A DNA stretch of 22,902 nucleotides from a virus: the IMG/VR virus record IMGVR_UViG_3300027917_000180, positions 1 to 22,902 of that record. One strand, written 5' to 3'. Of this stretch, positions 14,529 to 22,902 are shown piece by piece. The position numbers and the translations under genes are program-made. The notes beneath the pieces were generated by a model. It was not told where the DNA came from. It was given only the letters and a program-made list of their open reading frames with translations, and did not search any database. Every line of letters starts with the position of its first letter. Position 1 is the stretch's first letter.

Positions 14529-17471
14529 TTATGATGATGGTTGCAGTACCTTATACTGCACTATTATCGATACGTTTGATGGTTTATGTATGTTGCTCAT
14601 CCATGAGTAGAACATCATATCACCTTCGTTATTGAATATTCCCATCTCTTTTATATCTAATTCCTGTCCTTCGGGTATTGTAAAGTTTATGTAGTAATAG
14701 CTACCGCTTGTTTCTACGCTTGTTAGACTTCCCGTTGCGGTAGTATTTGCAAGCCTGTTGTTCGTGGTGTAGTTGTATGTTTCCAGTAGAACACCGGCTT
14801 CATTCGTTCTGTCACCGACTTCCCAATATCCCTGCTCTCCGTATGTGGAAAGCAACCCAAGTCCTGTTGGATCAAGTGGTTCTTCCGAATCTGCAAGATT
14901 TCTCGCAAACTTGATCAATCTCGCTGAACCTGTAACCAGTTCACTGAACGTTATCGTACATCTGTTGTATGTATCCAGAGTTATGTCTGATGGATGAACA
15001 AGAATATCACCGCTAAATACTTCTACCAAGAGACCAAGGGCATTTAGATTGTGTGTTATGCTCCATGTACTTGCCGGTGTTGATTGTGTATGTCCATATG
15101 TTCCTCTTCTTACCTGTCCGTATCCTGCTGCTGATATTTCGAAAGAGCTTGGTGATCCGCTCAATGTGTAAGAACCAAAGTCTGCATCAAATTGATCGGT
15201 GCTTATTTCATCTACTTCAGAAGCAAACATATTATCTCTATCTTCATCCCAAATCTGAACCAGTGGGTTACTATATCCGCTTGTACCCAGACTGTGAACT
15301 ATGCTCCACGTGTTAGCAGAAGATGTTTGAGTATGTGTATAATCCGCACCTGCCACGAATGCTGTTCCTCTAACTGCTTCGTTGAAATACGCTTCTATGG
15401 TATTACTGTCAATTACTGTTACGTCTTGTGGTATAAGCATGTTTCTATCAGGATTGTAGAACTGTGCTATTACGTCACTGGTTCCAAGGTTATGTGTAAT
15501 TCTCCATGTTGTACCTGCCACTACTTTTGAGAATGAATAGGTTGCACCAACATATTCTCCACCACCACCAATCGCTGACGCTGCTGAAGAGTAAATCGAT
15601 CCTGTAAAAGCAGTGTTCAGAAATCCGTTGAAGTCTTCAGAGTATGTTCCAACTGCTGCACCACCACCCGCTTCGCTCATTTCAGCGTTCGGTGCAATCA
15701 GGTAGTTGTAGCTTACAAATTTATTTACAGGCTTTGTGTACTCCCAATATCTTATCATCTCATCAATCAAATCTTCTGAGATGATGTATGTGTCACCTAA
15801 TGGTTCACCTGTCAAATCCATTTCTATTCTGTAGTGTGGCGATTGAATCCAGTAACCAGACAATCCAACATCATTGAAAGTAGTAGAAGAAGTATATAGA
15901 TCAGATATTTCTCCTGTGAATGATCCCGATGGTGCTGCTGTTATGGCTACAGAATTTATACCATGCAGATATGTCCATGATTCGTCTGATTTCAGCGTCA
16001 TATTCAGAGTTTCTAATCTGTCGTTTTCGCCCCTTCTCTCTCTATCGAATATATCAAGTGAAAGTGTTCCTGCACTTGCAACCTTATACACTGTGCAGTA
16101 GTAATCTCTGTCCACTACATACGTTCCTGTTGATTCTACCGTATATGTAGACCCGCTATACTTGTCATATAATCTGAATTTTATTGTTGGTGCTACTTCT
16201 ACTTCTGATCCGATCCAATTTCCTGTATGTGAATCAAGAGAATCTTGTTCGTTGCTCAACGCCCAAAACATAACCGATGAACTAGGTGTTGCGGAAGTAG
16301 AAACGTTGGTGGTCATACAGTATCTAAAATCAGTTCCACTTGGAACTACTGAACTTGCTATAAGGTATATGTCATCTGTGTTACCATCAAATGTTGTTAT
16401 AAAAACTCTATCGGCATATACATCAATATTGGCACCAACATCGCTCTCATCAAATGATTGATAGCTCTTTGCTCCTGTACACCTCCAAGTGCTTTCTACA
16501 CATCCTGTAGCCGATGGTGCTATATCTGCATGAGTAGGATAATCACCCGCAAATTGACTGTAGTAATAATCTCCCGCTGCACCTGATGGTTGAATACCGT
16601 AGTATTCAAGATAATGATGGTCTGTGAACCAAGGAATAGGATAATCTTGGATATATGCGGAACACCATTCTTGCCACCTCTCGTAAATATTCAAATTGTT
16701 AGTTACGTTTCCAAGAAGTAGTTTCCATATGATGAAGTATGAAGAGTATGTTCCCTTTCTTTTCAGGAAGTATGCTATATTCTGAACCCACTCTCTCAGT
16801 TCCGCTTCTGTCAATATACCTTCATTTATTGCAACACCAAATGCATCTGCTATGTAAGCAAGGAAGTCAAAGTTTACTTCTTTGGCATCTATCATAGACC
16901 ACATGGTTTTCATGAGGTTGTAAACAGAGTGATATGATTGATCCCAGAATACTTCTATCCATTCTTCTATGTTGGTATTTCTGTTATTGACAGGAAGTGC
17001 GGCATAAACAAAATCTTTCAATCCATCGAATATCACGTTTATTCTGAGGTTGTCTTCATCAGTGTATCCACTTACAGGATATGCTCTTCCAAAATATATA
17101 AATGTTTTATTGGTGTTGACATCATCTTGGTATAGGTCGGAATTGAATCTCAGCCATTCATGGAAATAACTATCTTTCCTGAAGTATAGCTCATTATCCA
17201 ATTCCAAACTAGAAGCAATTGACGCTGTGGACAATGTTCCAGAATATTCAAAAACAAAATTATTTCCTGTTACAGAAACTATCTGAAAATTGTGTCCTAT
17301 GAATCCTTCAACCGGTTTCAATTCGTATAGCTGTGTATATACTCCACCTTCTGAAGCAACACTACTTTCAGGCCCGATAAGATAAGAGTTATCTGTTCCT
17401 GTTCGACCCGCAAGTATTTTTTCAAAATATGTTTTTAGTATGGTATAAGATGGATCGGCAAATTTGCCCAT
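14529..17471 (-). CDS. gpI-like baseplate protein fused to fibre domains
   Basis: The 980-residue protein joins several parts. Residues about 150-270 (WDQSYHSVYNLMKTMW, FLAYIADAFGV, FLKRKGTYSSYFIIWKLLLG) match the helical core of P2 gpI-type tail proteins, which sit between the wedge and the fibres. Residues about 315-540 form a serine/threonine-rich beta-sandwich of LamG-like appearance, possibly sugar-binding. Helical EMIRYWEYTKPVNKFVSY (about 571-588) resembles the usual gpI end, so the sandwich looks inserted. Residues about 645-855 hold three copies of 'TWxIxHNLGT' fibre repeats. The end (LDIKEMGIFNNEGDMMFYS) resembles collar-fibre C-termini. It directly follows the J-like wedge gene. 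Confidence 0.85.
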   Translation of the reverse strand: MGKFADPSYTILKTYFEKILAGRTGTDNSYLIGPESSVASEGGVYTQLYELKPVEGFIGHNFQIVSVTGNNFVFEYSGTLSTASIASSLELDNELYFRKDSYFHEWLRFNSDLYQDDVNTNKTFIYFGRAYPVSGYTDEDNLRINVIFDGLKDFVYAALPVNNRNTNIEEWIEVFWDQSYHSVYNLMKTMWSMIDAKEVNFDFLAYIADAFGVAINEGILTEAELREWVQNIAYFLKRKGTYSSYFIIWKLLLGNVTNNLNIYERWQEWCSAYIQDYPIPWFTDHHYLEYYGIQPSGAAGDYYYSQFAGDYPTHADIAPSATGCVESTWRCTGAKSYQSFDESDVGANIDVYADRVFITTFDGNTDDIYLIASSVVPSGTDFRYCMTTNVSTSATPSSSVMFWALSNEQDSLDSHTGNWIGSEVEVAPTIKFRLYDKYSGSTYTVESTGTYVVDRDYYCTVYKVASAGTLSLDIFDRERRGENDRLETLNMTLKSDESWTYLHGINSVAITAAPSGSFTGEISDLYTSSTTFNDVGLSGYWIQSPHYRIEMDLTGEPLGDTYIISEDLIDEMIRYWEYTKPVNKFVSYNYLIAPNAEMSEAGGGAAVGTYSEDFNGFLNTAFTGSIYSSAASAIGGGGEYVGATYSFSKVVAGTTWRITHNLGTSDVIAQFYNPDRNMLIPQDVTVIDSNTIEAYFNEAVRGTAFVAGADYTHTQTSSANTWSIVHSLGTSGYSNPLVQIWDEDRDNMFASEVDEISTDQFDADFGSYTLSGSPSSFEISAAGYGQVRRGTYGHTQSTPASTWSITHNLNALGLLVEVFSGDILVHPSDITLDTYNRCTITFSELVTGSARLIKFARNLADSEEPLDPTGLGLLSTYGEQGYWEVGDRTNEAGVLLETYNYTTNNRLANTTATGSLTSVETSGSYYYINFTIPEGQELDIKEMGIFNNEGDMMFYSWMSNIHKPSNVSIIVQYKVLQPSS

Positions 17472-17473
17472 TA

Positions 17474-19168
17474 TTACGTTTCCTCTCTAATTCTCACTGT
17501 ATCCGATGCTAGCATTGGGAATTGATTTAATCCAAGCTGTATTTTTCTAAGTTGGTTTTCACCAATGTATGTCGATGCTGCTTCTACGTAGTATGGGTAA
17601 TTACCAACTGTATTGGTCTCGTATACCGTAGCAGACACATCAATATCTCTGAGTACAAGGTTTCGTATACCGTTTATGTAAGTAAAATCATCGGCATCCG
17701 AAACCTCTGTCGTGTCTATTATGTATTCAAGTATATTTTTGAAGTCTATTTCACTGTTGAACTCTTGGTTCTCCGCTCTGAAATACCAAATCAATTTATT
17801 CAACACATCCGTTTGGACATCATCAAAATCATATAATCTTTTTGTTCTCAGCCCAAAATCGAAAGCGAAGTAAATCAAATCTGGCAACTCAAAAATTTCG
17901 TAAGCAGTTAAGGCTTTTCTTGGCTCAAGATATGTACTCAAAGTATTCTGCCATGTACTGCTGTATGTTGTAGGTATCAAGACACTCGCACTTGTACTCC
18001 AACTGGTTGTCCATGCTGATGTAGCACCTGTTATGGTTCCACTTGTAAATGATGTCGGAATTACTGACAGGTGTACTTTGTTGTACTCAAGTACACTACC
18101 AGATGGTGCGATCTCTTGTTCACCCCATGCCGCTGCTGCATACACATCATTTCTTGTGTTCAGATGTGTTCTATAATCATAAGCAGTCAGGTTTCTAAAT
18201 TGTGCGTGTAGTCCTGATTTAGAATTCTCTTTTATCTGTTCGATTGTTTCCGGTTCAGACCCACCCGTTGACGCTTCGACATTTGTTATGTTCACATTCG
18301 TGTTACTTGTAAATATGTTTCTATTCACAATGTAAACGAAAGTCTGATTGCTCTCAGTAGCAGTAATTTCACCCGCTGCTACATCACCATTCGATCCAAG
18401 GCTTTTTAGTGCATTTATAGTAATGCTATCATCTTCCGTTGGCACATTTCTAGCGGTATTGAATACTACCTTATTTCTCTCGTATCTATCATATACGAAC
18501 ATATAGACGTTATCCAAATTAGCAAGCGGTGATATGTCATCGTAGAAATCCGTTACTCTTGTCCACGGCTCATCATTTACTAACACCTGTATAGATGGAT
18601 ATTGATCATCAATATCATCGTCATATGCATATCCTGTAGGCAGTATAAGTTCGTTATCTACAAGGTCTGCGCCTGTGTAACCTGTTAGGGCTTCTACTTC
18701 ACCCTGCCTTACAGGTAATCTAATTGTCATGACAGAAGCACTTACAGTTCCAGACCATTGAGTAGTATTTGCGAATTTTATTGATTCATCATTAAACTGT
18801 GAATTCGGTGCTTCAAATTGAGTAAACTCGCTAATTCTCAATTGATCACCTAATATCATACCTGATACAGAAATGGTAAGGGTTGTTCGTGATGATCTAT
18901 ACCCCCTAGGTTCATAACCCATCTGTCTTGCGACTCTGTTTACTGTTTCGTAAACATCTGCTGTTTCTATGTGGATGTTCTTTGCGATCTTATTCAGGAA
19001 GAACGTTTGCAGTTCTGTAACGTATGCATTCAATTCCATAAGGATAGTAATATTTGATCCTTCGAAATTGTAGTCTGCGAAAACGTCAGAACCGGCAAGG
19101 TTATCCCTCAACCTATCCATCATAGTATTGTAGTCAATACTAATATATTCTGGAACTAGCTCTGGCAT
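17474..19168 (-). CDS. Baseplate wedge protein, J/gp6-like
   Basis: The 564-residue protein matches the gp6/J (gp47) wedge family. The N-terminus (ISIDYNTMMDRLRDNL, then FEGSNITILMELNAYVTELQ) and DVYETVNRVARQMGYEPRG are the typical start. The middle (GGSEPETIEQIKENS, then RNLTAYDYRTHL) is the central J motif, followed by a C-terminal alpha/beta domain. In T4 this protein forms the ring that changes shape during contraction. It lies between gp25-like and gpI-like genes, the standard order. AAGGAG precedes the ATG. Confidence 0.92.
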   Translation of the reverse strand: MPELVPEYISIDYNTMMDRLRDNLAGSDVFADYNFEGSNITILMELNAYVTELQTFFLNKIAKNIHIETADVYETVNRVARQMGYEPRGYRSSRTTLTISVSGMILGDQLRISEFTQFEAPNSQFNDESIKFANTTQWSGTVSASVMTIRLPVRQGEVEALTGYTGADLVDNELILPTGYAYDDDIDDQYPSIQVLVNDEPWTRVTDFYDDISPLANLDNVYMFVYDRYERNKVVFNTARNVPTEDDSITINALKSLGSNGDVAAGEITATESNQTFVYIVNRNIFTSNTNVNITNVEASTGGSEPETIEQIKENSKSGLHAQFRNLTAYDYRTHLNTRNDVYAAAAWGEQEIAPSGSVLEYNKVHLSVIPTSFTSGTITGATSAWTTSWSTSASVLIPTTYSSTWQNTLSTYLEPRKALTAYEIFELPDLIYFAFDFGLRTKRLYDFDDVQTDVLNKLIWYFRAENQEFNSEIDFKNILEYIIDTTEVSDADDFTYINGIRNLVLRDIDVSATVYETNTVGNYPYYVEAASTYIGENQLRKIQLGLNQFPMLASDTVRIREET

Positions 19169-19178
19169 TTTTTACTCC

Positions 19179-19478
19179 TTATAATGCACCATGAATTTGC
19201 TTGTATCCATCTTCTCCAAGTTTTGCTTTTACTCTTGGATACAGGTAGTCATGATCCATTTGATAACTTAATTTACTCAATTCGTGTGGCATATGACCAT
19301 AAAACTCATGCAAGTCATTTATAGCCTGATATGCACGTTGAAGTTTTGCATCTCTGATGTACACTGCTATAGCGACCCTTGCTTCCGAATGATAGTTCTT
19401 ATCCGTCATCTTTGCGATTTTCGCAACAAAATCTGGATCAACTTTTTTTGCTTCTGATATATACTTCTCGTATTTCAT
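19179..19478 (-). CDS. Small protein with capsid-targeting-like N-terminus
   Basis: The 99-residue product starts MKYEKYISEAKK, close to the T4 internal-protein leader MKTYQEFIAEA. I-S-E/A fits the prohead protease rule of a hydrophobic residue, any residue, then Glu. The remainder is helical and His/Lys-rich (for example KLSYQMDHDYLYPRV). No enzyme motif is seen. It sits between the gp25-like and J-like genes, behind AGGAG. It may be packaged in the head despite lying in the tail operon. Confidence 0.75.
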   Translation of the reverse strand: MKYEKYISEAKKVDPDFVAKIAKMTDKNYHSEARVAIAVYIRDAKLQRAYQAINDLHEFYGHMPHELSKLSYQMDHDYLYPRVKAKLGEDGYKQIHGAL

Positions 19479-19491
19479 TCTTATCTCCTAT

Positions 19492-19875
19492 TTATTGTGC
19501 CTTCAATATGAAGTCGATTGATTCTATGATTTCTCTTTGTAGTATCTTGAAGTTCAACCTGATTCTGTACTGGTTATCATCATACATAGGTTCTATATCT
19601 AGACCGGTTACTTCAATCCGGTCATCCCAATACTCAACACCTTCCAACAAACGTTCGGCAATTAGCCTAGCCGTTTCATCATCTATAGGCTCAAACAGTA
19701 ATTCATGGATAGCAATTGCAAATTCGGGCAGCATTCTTCTGGAACCTTGAAACGTTGACATTATATTCGTCAAGCTGTTTTTCACGGCATCGATTTCAGT
19801 CACCCGTGTTACATCACCATCTGTCTGTTTGGTCAAATTTATATCTACATCTGAATATACTGCTGTTCGTGCCAT
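19492..19875 (-). CDS. Baseplate wedge protein, gp25/GPW-like
   Basis: The 127-residue protein belongs to the GPW/gp25 family. SDVDINLTKQTDGDV followed by VTEIDAVKNSLTNIMST is the typical start; the GSRRMLPEFA motif is the family's P-G-x-R-x-x-P loop, here lacking the Pro-Gly. ETARLIAERLLEGVEYWDDRI is the conserved helix before the final strands. In T4, gp25 joins sheath and wedge and helps start contraction. The 127-residue length fits gp25 (about 130 residues). Confidence 0.93.
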   Translation of the reverse strand: MARTAVYSDVDINLTKQTDGDVTRVTEIDAVKNSLTNIMSTFQGSRRMLPEFAIAIHELLFEPIDDETARLIAERLLEGVEYWDDRIEVTGLDIEPMYDDNQYRIRLNFKILQREIIESIDFILKAQ

Positions 19876-19877
19876 AA

Positions 19878-20129
19878 TTAGAATCCTATTGATTTGATAT
19901 CAACCCATCTGGCCTTTCTTAGTTTTTTCAATTCGTTTATTTTGAATCTGTATGTAGATTCACCATACTTACCACGCAAGGTTATTATCTTTCCATGTAT
20001 TCCATCAAACACTTGCTCAACATCATCTTCTTCCAGACCAAACTCTTTTATCCTTTTCAGAGTGTCCATGTCTAGGTCAGAATATTTTACTTCTGATGCT
20101 TCTTCTAGGTATTTCTCATATAATTTCAT
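19878..20129 (-). CDS. Small protein with capsid-targeting-like N-terminus
   Basis: The 83-residue product starts MKLYEKYLEEASEV, again like T4 MKTYQEFIAEA, with L-E-E/A at the cut position. The rest is charged, with basic residues at the C-terminus. It follows the hairpin-rich gap and has AGGGG (20137-20141) at workable spacing before the ATG. It may be an internal head protein; apart from the leader I see no recognisable domain. Confidence 0.75.
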   Translation of the reverse strand: MKLYEKYLEEASEVKYSDLDMDTLKRIKEFGLEEDDVEQVFDGIHGKIITLRGKYGESTYRFKINELKKLRKARWVDIKSIGF

Positions 20130-20164
20130 AATTCTACCCCTTTTTATTATTTATTTCAATAATG

Positions 20165-20192
20165 TTCCATAATTTACGAAAGAATTATGGAA
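20165..20192 (-). repeat. Perfect 10-bp inverted repeat in the intergenic gap
   Basis: TTCCATAATT at 20165-20174 and AATTATGGAA at 20183-20192 are perfect complements around an eight-base loop. On the minus-strand RNA it could form a hairpin some 35 bases before the next ATG. There is no U-tract directly after it, so it may be a binding site or an RNA processing or stability element rather than a terminator. Confidence 0.55.
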
Positions 20193-20206
20193 TTAAATCT
20201 AATTAT

Positions 20207-20237
20207 GAGGGTTTTCTGGCACCTCTCAAAAACCCCC
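20207..20237 (-). terminator. Possible transcription terminator hairpin
   Basis: On the minus strand GGGGGTTTT (20237-20229) pairs with AAAACCCTC (20215-20207) around a 13-base loop, with one G-U pair. A second, tandem copy of the 5' arm lies at 20247-20239, making a (AAAAACCCCC)2 repeat on the plus strand. The sequence after the stem is AT-rich rather than a clean U-run, so termination may be partial. Confidence 0.35.
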
Positions 20238-20262
20238 AAAAACCCCCTCACACACACATACC

Positions 20263-20778
20263 TTATGCGTACCTTCCATACGAACTAACAAGTGCAGTAT
20301 ACTTATCTCTGTTTGCTTCTGCTACAGATTCCGCTGTTTGAAGGTTCACTATCGTTGCAGCTAAACCATATGTTCCATTCACATCAATTGAATCGTTTAT
20401 ATGATCATATATCTCTGCGAAATCTTCTTGTCTATAATATTGGTTCGGATGCTCGGAAGTAGAAACGTCTGATGGTTTATATATAACGGGTTTTTGACTA
20501 CCACATCCACCACCACTTACTATTCCCCATTCTGTAAGATTGCTGACACCGTAACTTCCAGAAGTACAAAATTCAACGGCACTTGGAACACCAAACTGTA
20601 ACGCTTTCCATGTTCCCCACGCATCTGATGAAGCAGTCAAGTCTGTCAGTGTGCTATTAGCTGTTGACTGTTGCGCCTGTAAATCTATTATATTTGCTGA
20701 TATCGATACAAGGCTCAGTGTTAGGTTTTCTATCTTCTGACTATATGCTGATACCAGTTCGCTTAGTGTATATGACAT
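20263..20778 (-). CDS. Coiled-coil virion protein of unknown role
   Basis: The 171-residue protein has an N-terminal coiled-coil of about 45 residues (KIENLTLSLVSISANIIDLQ), a central Gly/Ser segment with two cysteines (EFCTSGSYG, GGGCGSQKP), and a short C-terminal helix. It lies next to the PAAR tip gene, behind GGGGGGAT, so a baseplate-associated role is likely. I do not recognise the family. Confidence 0.75.
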   Translation of the reverse strand: MSYTLSELVSAYSQKIENLTLSLVSISANIIDLQAQQSTANSTLTDLTASSDAWGTWKALQFGVPSAVEFCTSGSYGVSNLTEWGIVSGGGCGSQKPVIYKPSDVSTSEHPNQYYRQEDFAEIYDHINDSIDVNGTYGLAATIVNLQTAESVAEANRDKYTALVSSYGRYA

Positions 20779-20781
20779 TTA

Positions 20782-21090
20782 CTATCCCCCCACAAGAACA
20801 TTATCGCTTCCGTTTATTATTGTACCAAAAAATGTGCCGGTAAATACCGATCCTATTTGTGCATTGCCTATGCCTTCTGTTATTACAGTGGTTGACCCGC
20901 TTATTATTACTCCTGTATGACCACAATCTCCAATTACTATACTTCCGATCAATCCCATTCCAAGACCGTTACATAGTGCAGAACCAGAACCATTTACTAT
21001 CTGTCCTTGCATTGCTATACACGGTATCGGTGGATGCCCACAACACGTTCCCGATCCTGTATCACCTACTCTCGCTGCTCCTATTCCCAT
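20782..21090 (-). CDS. PAAR-like spike-tip protein
   Basis: The 102-residue protein has GAARVGD at the start, CCGHPPIPC and GDCGHTGVI as likely metal ligands, and repeated Gly-rich short strands (GLIGSIVIGD, IGSVFTGT) that form the sharp beta-cone. PAAR proteins cap the gp5/VgrG spike and are driven into the host envelope on contraction. Its ATG shares a base with the stop of the gp5-like spike gene (TAATG), the usual neighbour. Confidence 0.88.
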   Translation of the reverse strand: MGIGAARVGDTGSGTCCGHPPIPCIAMQGQIVNGSGSALCNGLGMGLIGSIVIGDCGHTGVIISGSTTVITEGIGNAQIGSVFTGTFFGTIINGSDNVLVGG

Positions 21091-21734
21091 TAGTTTATAG
21101 CCACCTGTGTTCCAGATATGGTGATCAATCCACTGGAAGTAATTGTTATGTTGCCTGTTGCTGTTACGCTTGCTTGTCCTGATATCGTTACGTTGCTGTC
21201 TCCCGATATTATCACGTCATGGTCTTTTGTTGCATTTACCTCTATCGTTCCATCATCCTTCAATAGTACCTTCGAACCATTAGTGTGTTTCATCTCTACT
21301 TCTTTGGCACCGTCTGTTGAATCTAATCTGAAATGACCGGCAGCGGTTACAAATATGGATACCTTTCCAACAGCACCACCACCACTGTTCCAATCTCCAT
21401 TTCCCCCCGGCAGACTTCCTACATATATAGGCTTCAGAGGATTCCCATTTTCGAAAATTACCAGTACGTGTGAATTTACTTGTGGTACACCAAACAAGCC
21501 CTTCTGGTTGATTCCACCCTCAACTATAGGTATCATTGGTTCAGCCCAAGGTAGTTCATCGGTTGGTACACCGTCCGTTGCACTCTTAGTAGTATTCTGA
21601 GAATGTAGGCCCCATATTCTTACACGTACCCTGCCTGAAGATAGCGGGTCTTCAATATCTTCTACTACTGCTCTATAGAACCCATGATGCATTCCGTCAT
21701 GTATTTTGATATCCGCAATTTCATTTTTTAGCAT
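21090..21734 (-). CDS. gp5-like tail spike (OB-fold plus beta-helix)
   Basis: At 214 residues it has the two ends of T4 gp5 without the lysozyme domain between them. Residues about 18-110 (FYRAVVEDIEDPLSSGRVRV, LPWAEPMIPI, PQVNSHVLVIFENGN) are the OB-fold that sits on the hub. Residues about 125-214 (VTISGQASVTATGN then ITITSSGLITISG) are an intertwined beta-helix needle. With the PAAR tip it forms the membrane-piercing device. The peptidoglycan-degrading enzyme must come from elsewhere. Confidence 0.9.
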   Translation of the reverse strand: MLKNEIADIKIHDGMHHGFYRAVVEDIEDPLSSGRVRVRIWGLHSQNTTKSATDGVPTDELPWAEPMIPIVEGGINQKGLFGVPQVNSHVLVIFENGNPLKPIYVGSLPGGNGDWNSGGGAVGKVSIFVTAAGHFRLDSTDGAKEVEMKHTNGSKVLLKDDGTIEVNATKDHDVIISGDSNVTISGQASVTATGNITITSSGLITISGTQVAIN

Positions 21735-21744
21735 ATTTCTTCCC

Positions 21745-22902
21745 TTATACGTTTGTTCTGGTTGCTTTCAGTAAACTACTTGAATCGATATCAGTGTATC
21801 CATTCTTTATGAGAACCAATCTTTGTTTGTATGGTAGGCTTCTATCTCTTCCAAACATATGTGTCACGGTCTTTACAAGATAATTACCCTTCAAATTCTT
21901 TGCGTAGTAGTTCTTTCTGTCTATGCTAGGCCATTTTATCTCCAATAGTTGTCCTGCAAACCTGTCTTCTCTTCCCTCTACGATAGCGTTTAGAACAAAT
22001 TGCTTATTATATCTGTAAACCCAATTACTGTATGCTCTATTTTCCAGAGTTGTTTCTGAATTATCACCATAAAGGAAAATATTTTCCGTTCCGCTTATAT
22101 CTGGGTACAGACTTTTCCTACCTAATAGGTTTGTCTTACTTACACCATCCGAATATTCAAACTCTTTTTCTATCAGACTCTTGCTAGCGAAATCAAATCC
22201 AAGAAATTTCCCGCCCCTCAAAAACTTATTGCTGAACTTATCTAATCCGTCAATCCACCATTCCAGAATCTTGTTATCAAGTTTTACGCTTTCACTCTCT
22301 AAAATATATTCTTCGATTTCTTTGAAATTATCGGAACTCAATAAATAATTATAGGATTTGAAGTTAGATTTGAATCCATTTTCTGTATTATTGTAGAAAA
22401 GGAACCCTGCACCATATCTATCCTTTGCTCTAGTGGATAGAAATTTGATTGTCTGAAGAGGTGTCCAAAACGGCATGATGTAATTATCGATAGTATTTGT
22501 TGTTTGCATTATGGACAAGAATCTACTATTCAGATTTACCATGTTCGTCAGTATTTGATTTACTATCGATGAATATCTCTGGTTAGAGCCAAATGACTTA
22601 CTGAATTTCTTCAGGGTCAGCGGCATGAAGGTCATATCTACAAAGTGAATTTCTACTTGGGTATCATTGACCATGTTGCCCATACTACCCTGTCTAATTG
22701 CTCCTATCTTGAATATTTCAAATATCTGTTCCCTGTTCTCTCTCTTGCCATATTGGATAGCTATTTTCTCTATCCCTGTAAATGGCCCATACTCTAGTAT
22801 TCCTACTCTGTCATTGAATACGATCTTACCAGTGATACACGGCATAGTGATGTCTTCGATGAAGTACAACATCTCTATGTCTTGAACATCGATAATTAGG
22901 TT
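21745..22902 (-). CDS. Baseplate hub protein, gp27-like, start outside window
   Basis: The frame is open to the window edge, giving 385 visible residues before the stop; ten codons precede the ATG at 22872 (NLIIDVQDIE), so that ATG is probably internal. The segment MPCITGKIVFND then GPFTGIEKIAI is typical of hub tube domains; IMPFWTPLQTIKFLSTRAKD and GAGFLFYNNTENGF match gp27-like hubs. The hub joins the tail tube to the gp5 spike, encoded next. The true N-terminus is not visible. Confidence 0.82.
   Translation of the reverse strand, partial: NLIIDVQDIEMLYFIEDITMPCITGKIVFNDRVGILEYGPFTGIEKIAIQYGKRENREQIFEIFKIGAIRQGSMGNMVNDTQVEIHFVDMTFMPLTLKKFSKSFGSNQRYSSIVNQILTNMVNLNSRFLSIMQTTNTIDNYIMPFWTPLQTIKFLSTRAKDRYGAGFLFYNNTENGFKSNFKSYNYLLSSDNFKEIEEYILESESVKLDNKILEWWIDGLDKFSNKFLRGGKFLGFDFASKSLIEKEFEYSDGVSKTNLLGRKSLYPDISGTENIFLYGDNSETTLENRAYSNWVYRYNKQFVLNAIVEGREDRFAGQLLEIKWPSIDRKNYYAKNLKGNYLVKTVTHMFGRDRSLPYKQRLVLIKNGYTDIDSSSLLKATRTNV

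Noticed and set aside
20148-20155. AATAAATA, one mismatch from the T4 late promoter TATAAATA
   Set aside because: In AT-rich DNA it is expected by chance and similar strings occur at other gene borders (near 19491). It is also so close to the ATG that the ribosome site would lie at the very transcript end.
20228-20247. CRISPR-like repeat
   Set aside because: Only two adjacent ten-base A5C5 units with no spacers.

Overview
All credible genes lie on the minus strand, so transcription runs from base 22902 to base 1. The window looks like part of a contractile-tailed (myovirus-type) phage genome, or a prophage. The evidence is a T4-like baseplate and spike set (gp27-like hub, gp5-like OB-fold spike, PAAR tip, gp25-like wedge, gp6/J-like wedge, gpI-like protein), dense packing with 1- and 4-base start/stop overlaps, and strong AAGGAG-type ribosome sites. 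The DNA is AT-rich and uses ATA and AGA codons freely. The host cannot be named from this sequence. There is no rRNA, convincing tRNA, CRISPR array, transposase or origin, and no gene-free stretch longer than 300 bases.

Region A (22902 to about 12916) is the baseplate and fibre module: hub (cut by the window edge), spike, PAAR tip, a coiled-coil protein, a gap of 133 bases with two hairpins, a small protein, gp25-like wedge, a second small protein, the J-like wedge, a 980-residue gpI-like protein carrying fibre domains, and two tandem paralogous fibre/adaptor proteins. Both small proteins start with a peptide very like the T4 capsid-targeting sequence.

Region B (about 12916 to 8064) mixes small unknown genes and short tail-fibre pieces with two SPASM-type radical SAM enzymes. 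A cysteine-rich fibre protein ends exactly where a peptidase S74 chaperone domain should begin. The rest of that domain is a separate GTG-start gene with its own Shine-Dalgarno site.

Region C (8067 to 1) is an accessory island read as one overlapping operon: a GT-B-like glycosyltransferase, a nucleotidyltransferase-fold protein, two further glycosyltransferase-like paralogs, a NodB-type deacetylase, four more radical SAM enzymes (the last cut by the window edge) and a PAPS-type sulfotransferase. With region B this makes six radical SAM genes in under 12 kb.

The simplest reading is a tail module followed by a modification island. The carbohydrate genes suggest synthesis or decoration of a glycan, either on the host surface or on virion proteins. 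The two SPASM enzymes beside the cysteine-rich fibre suggest peptide modification of the fibre. Both functional readings are inference; the gene families themselves are mostly well supported.
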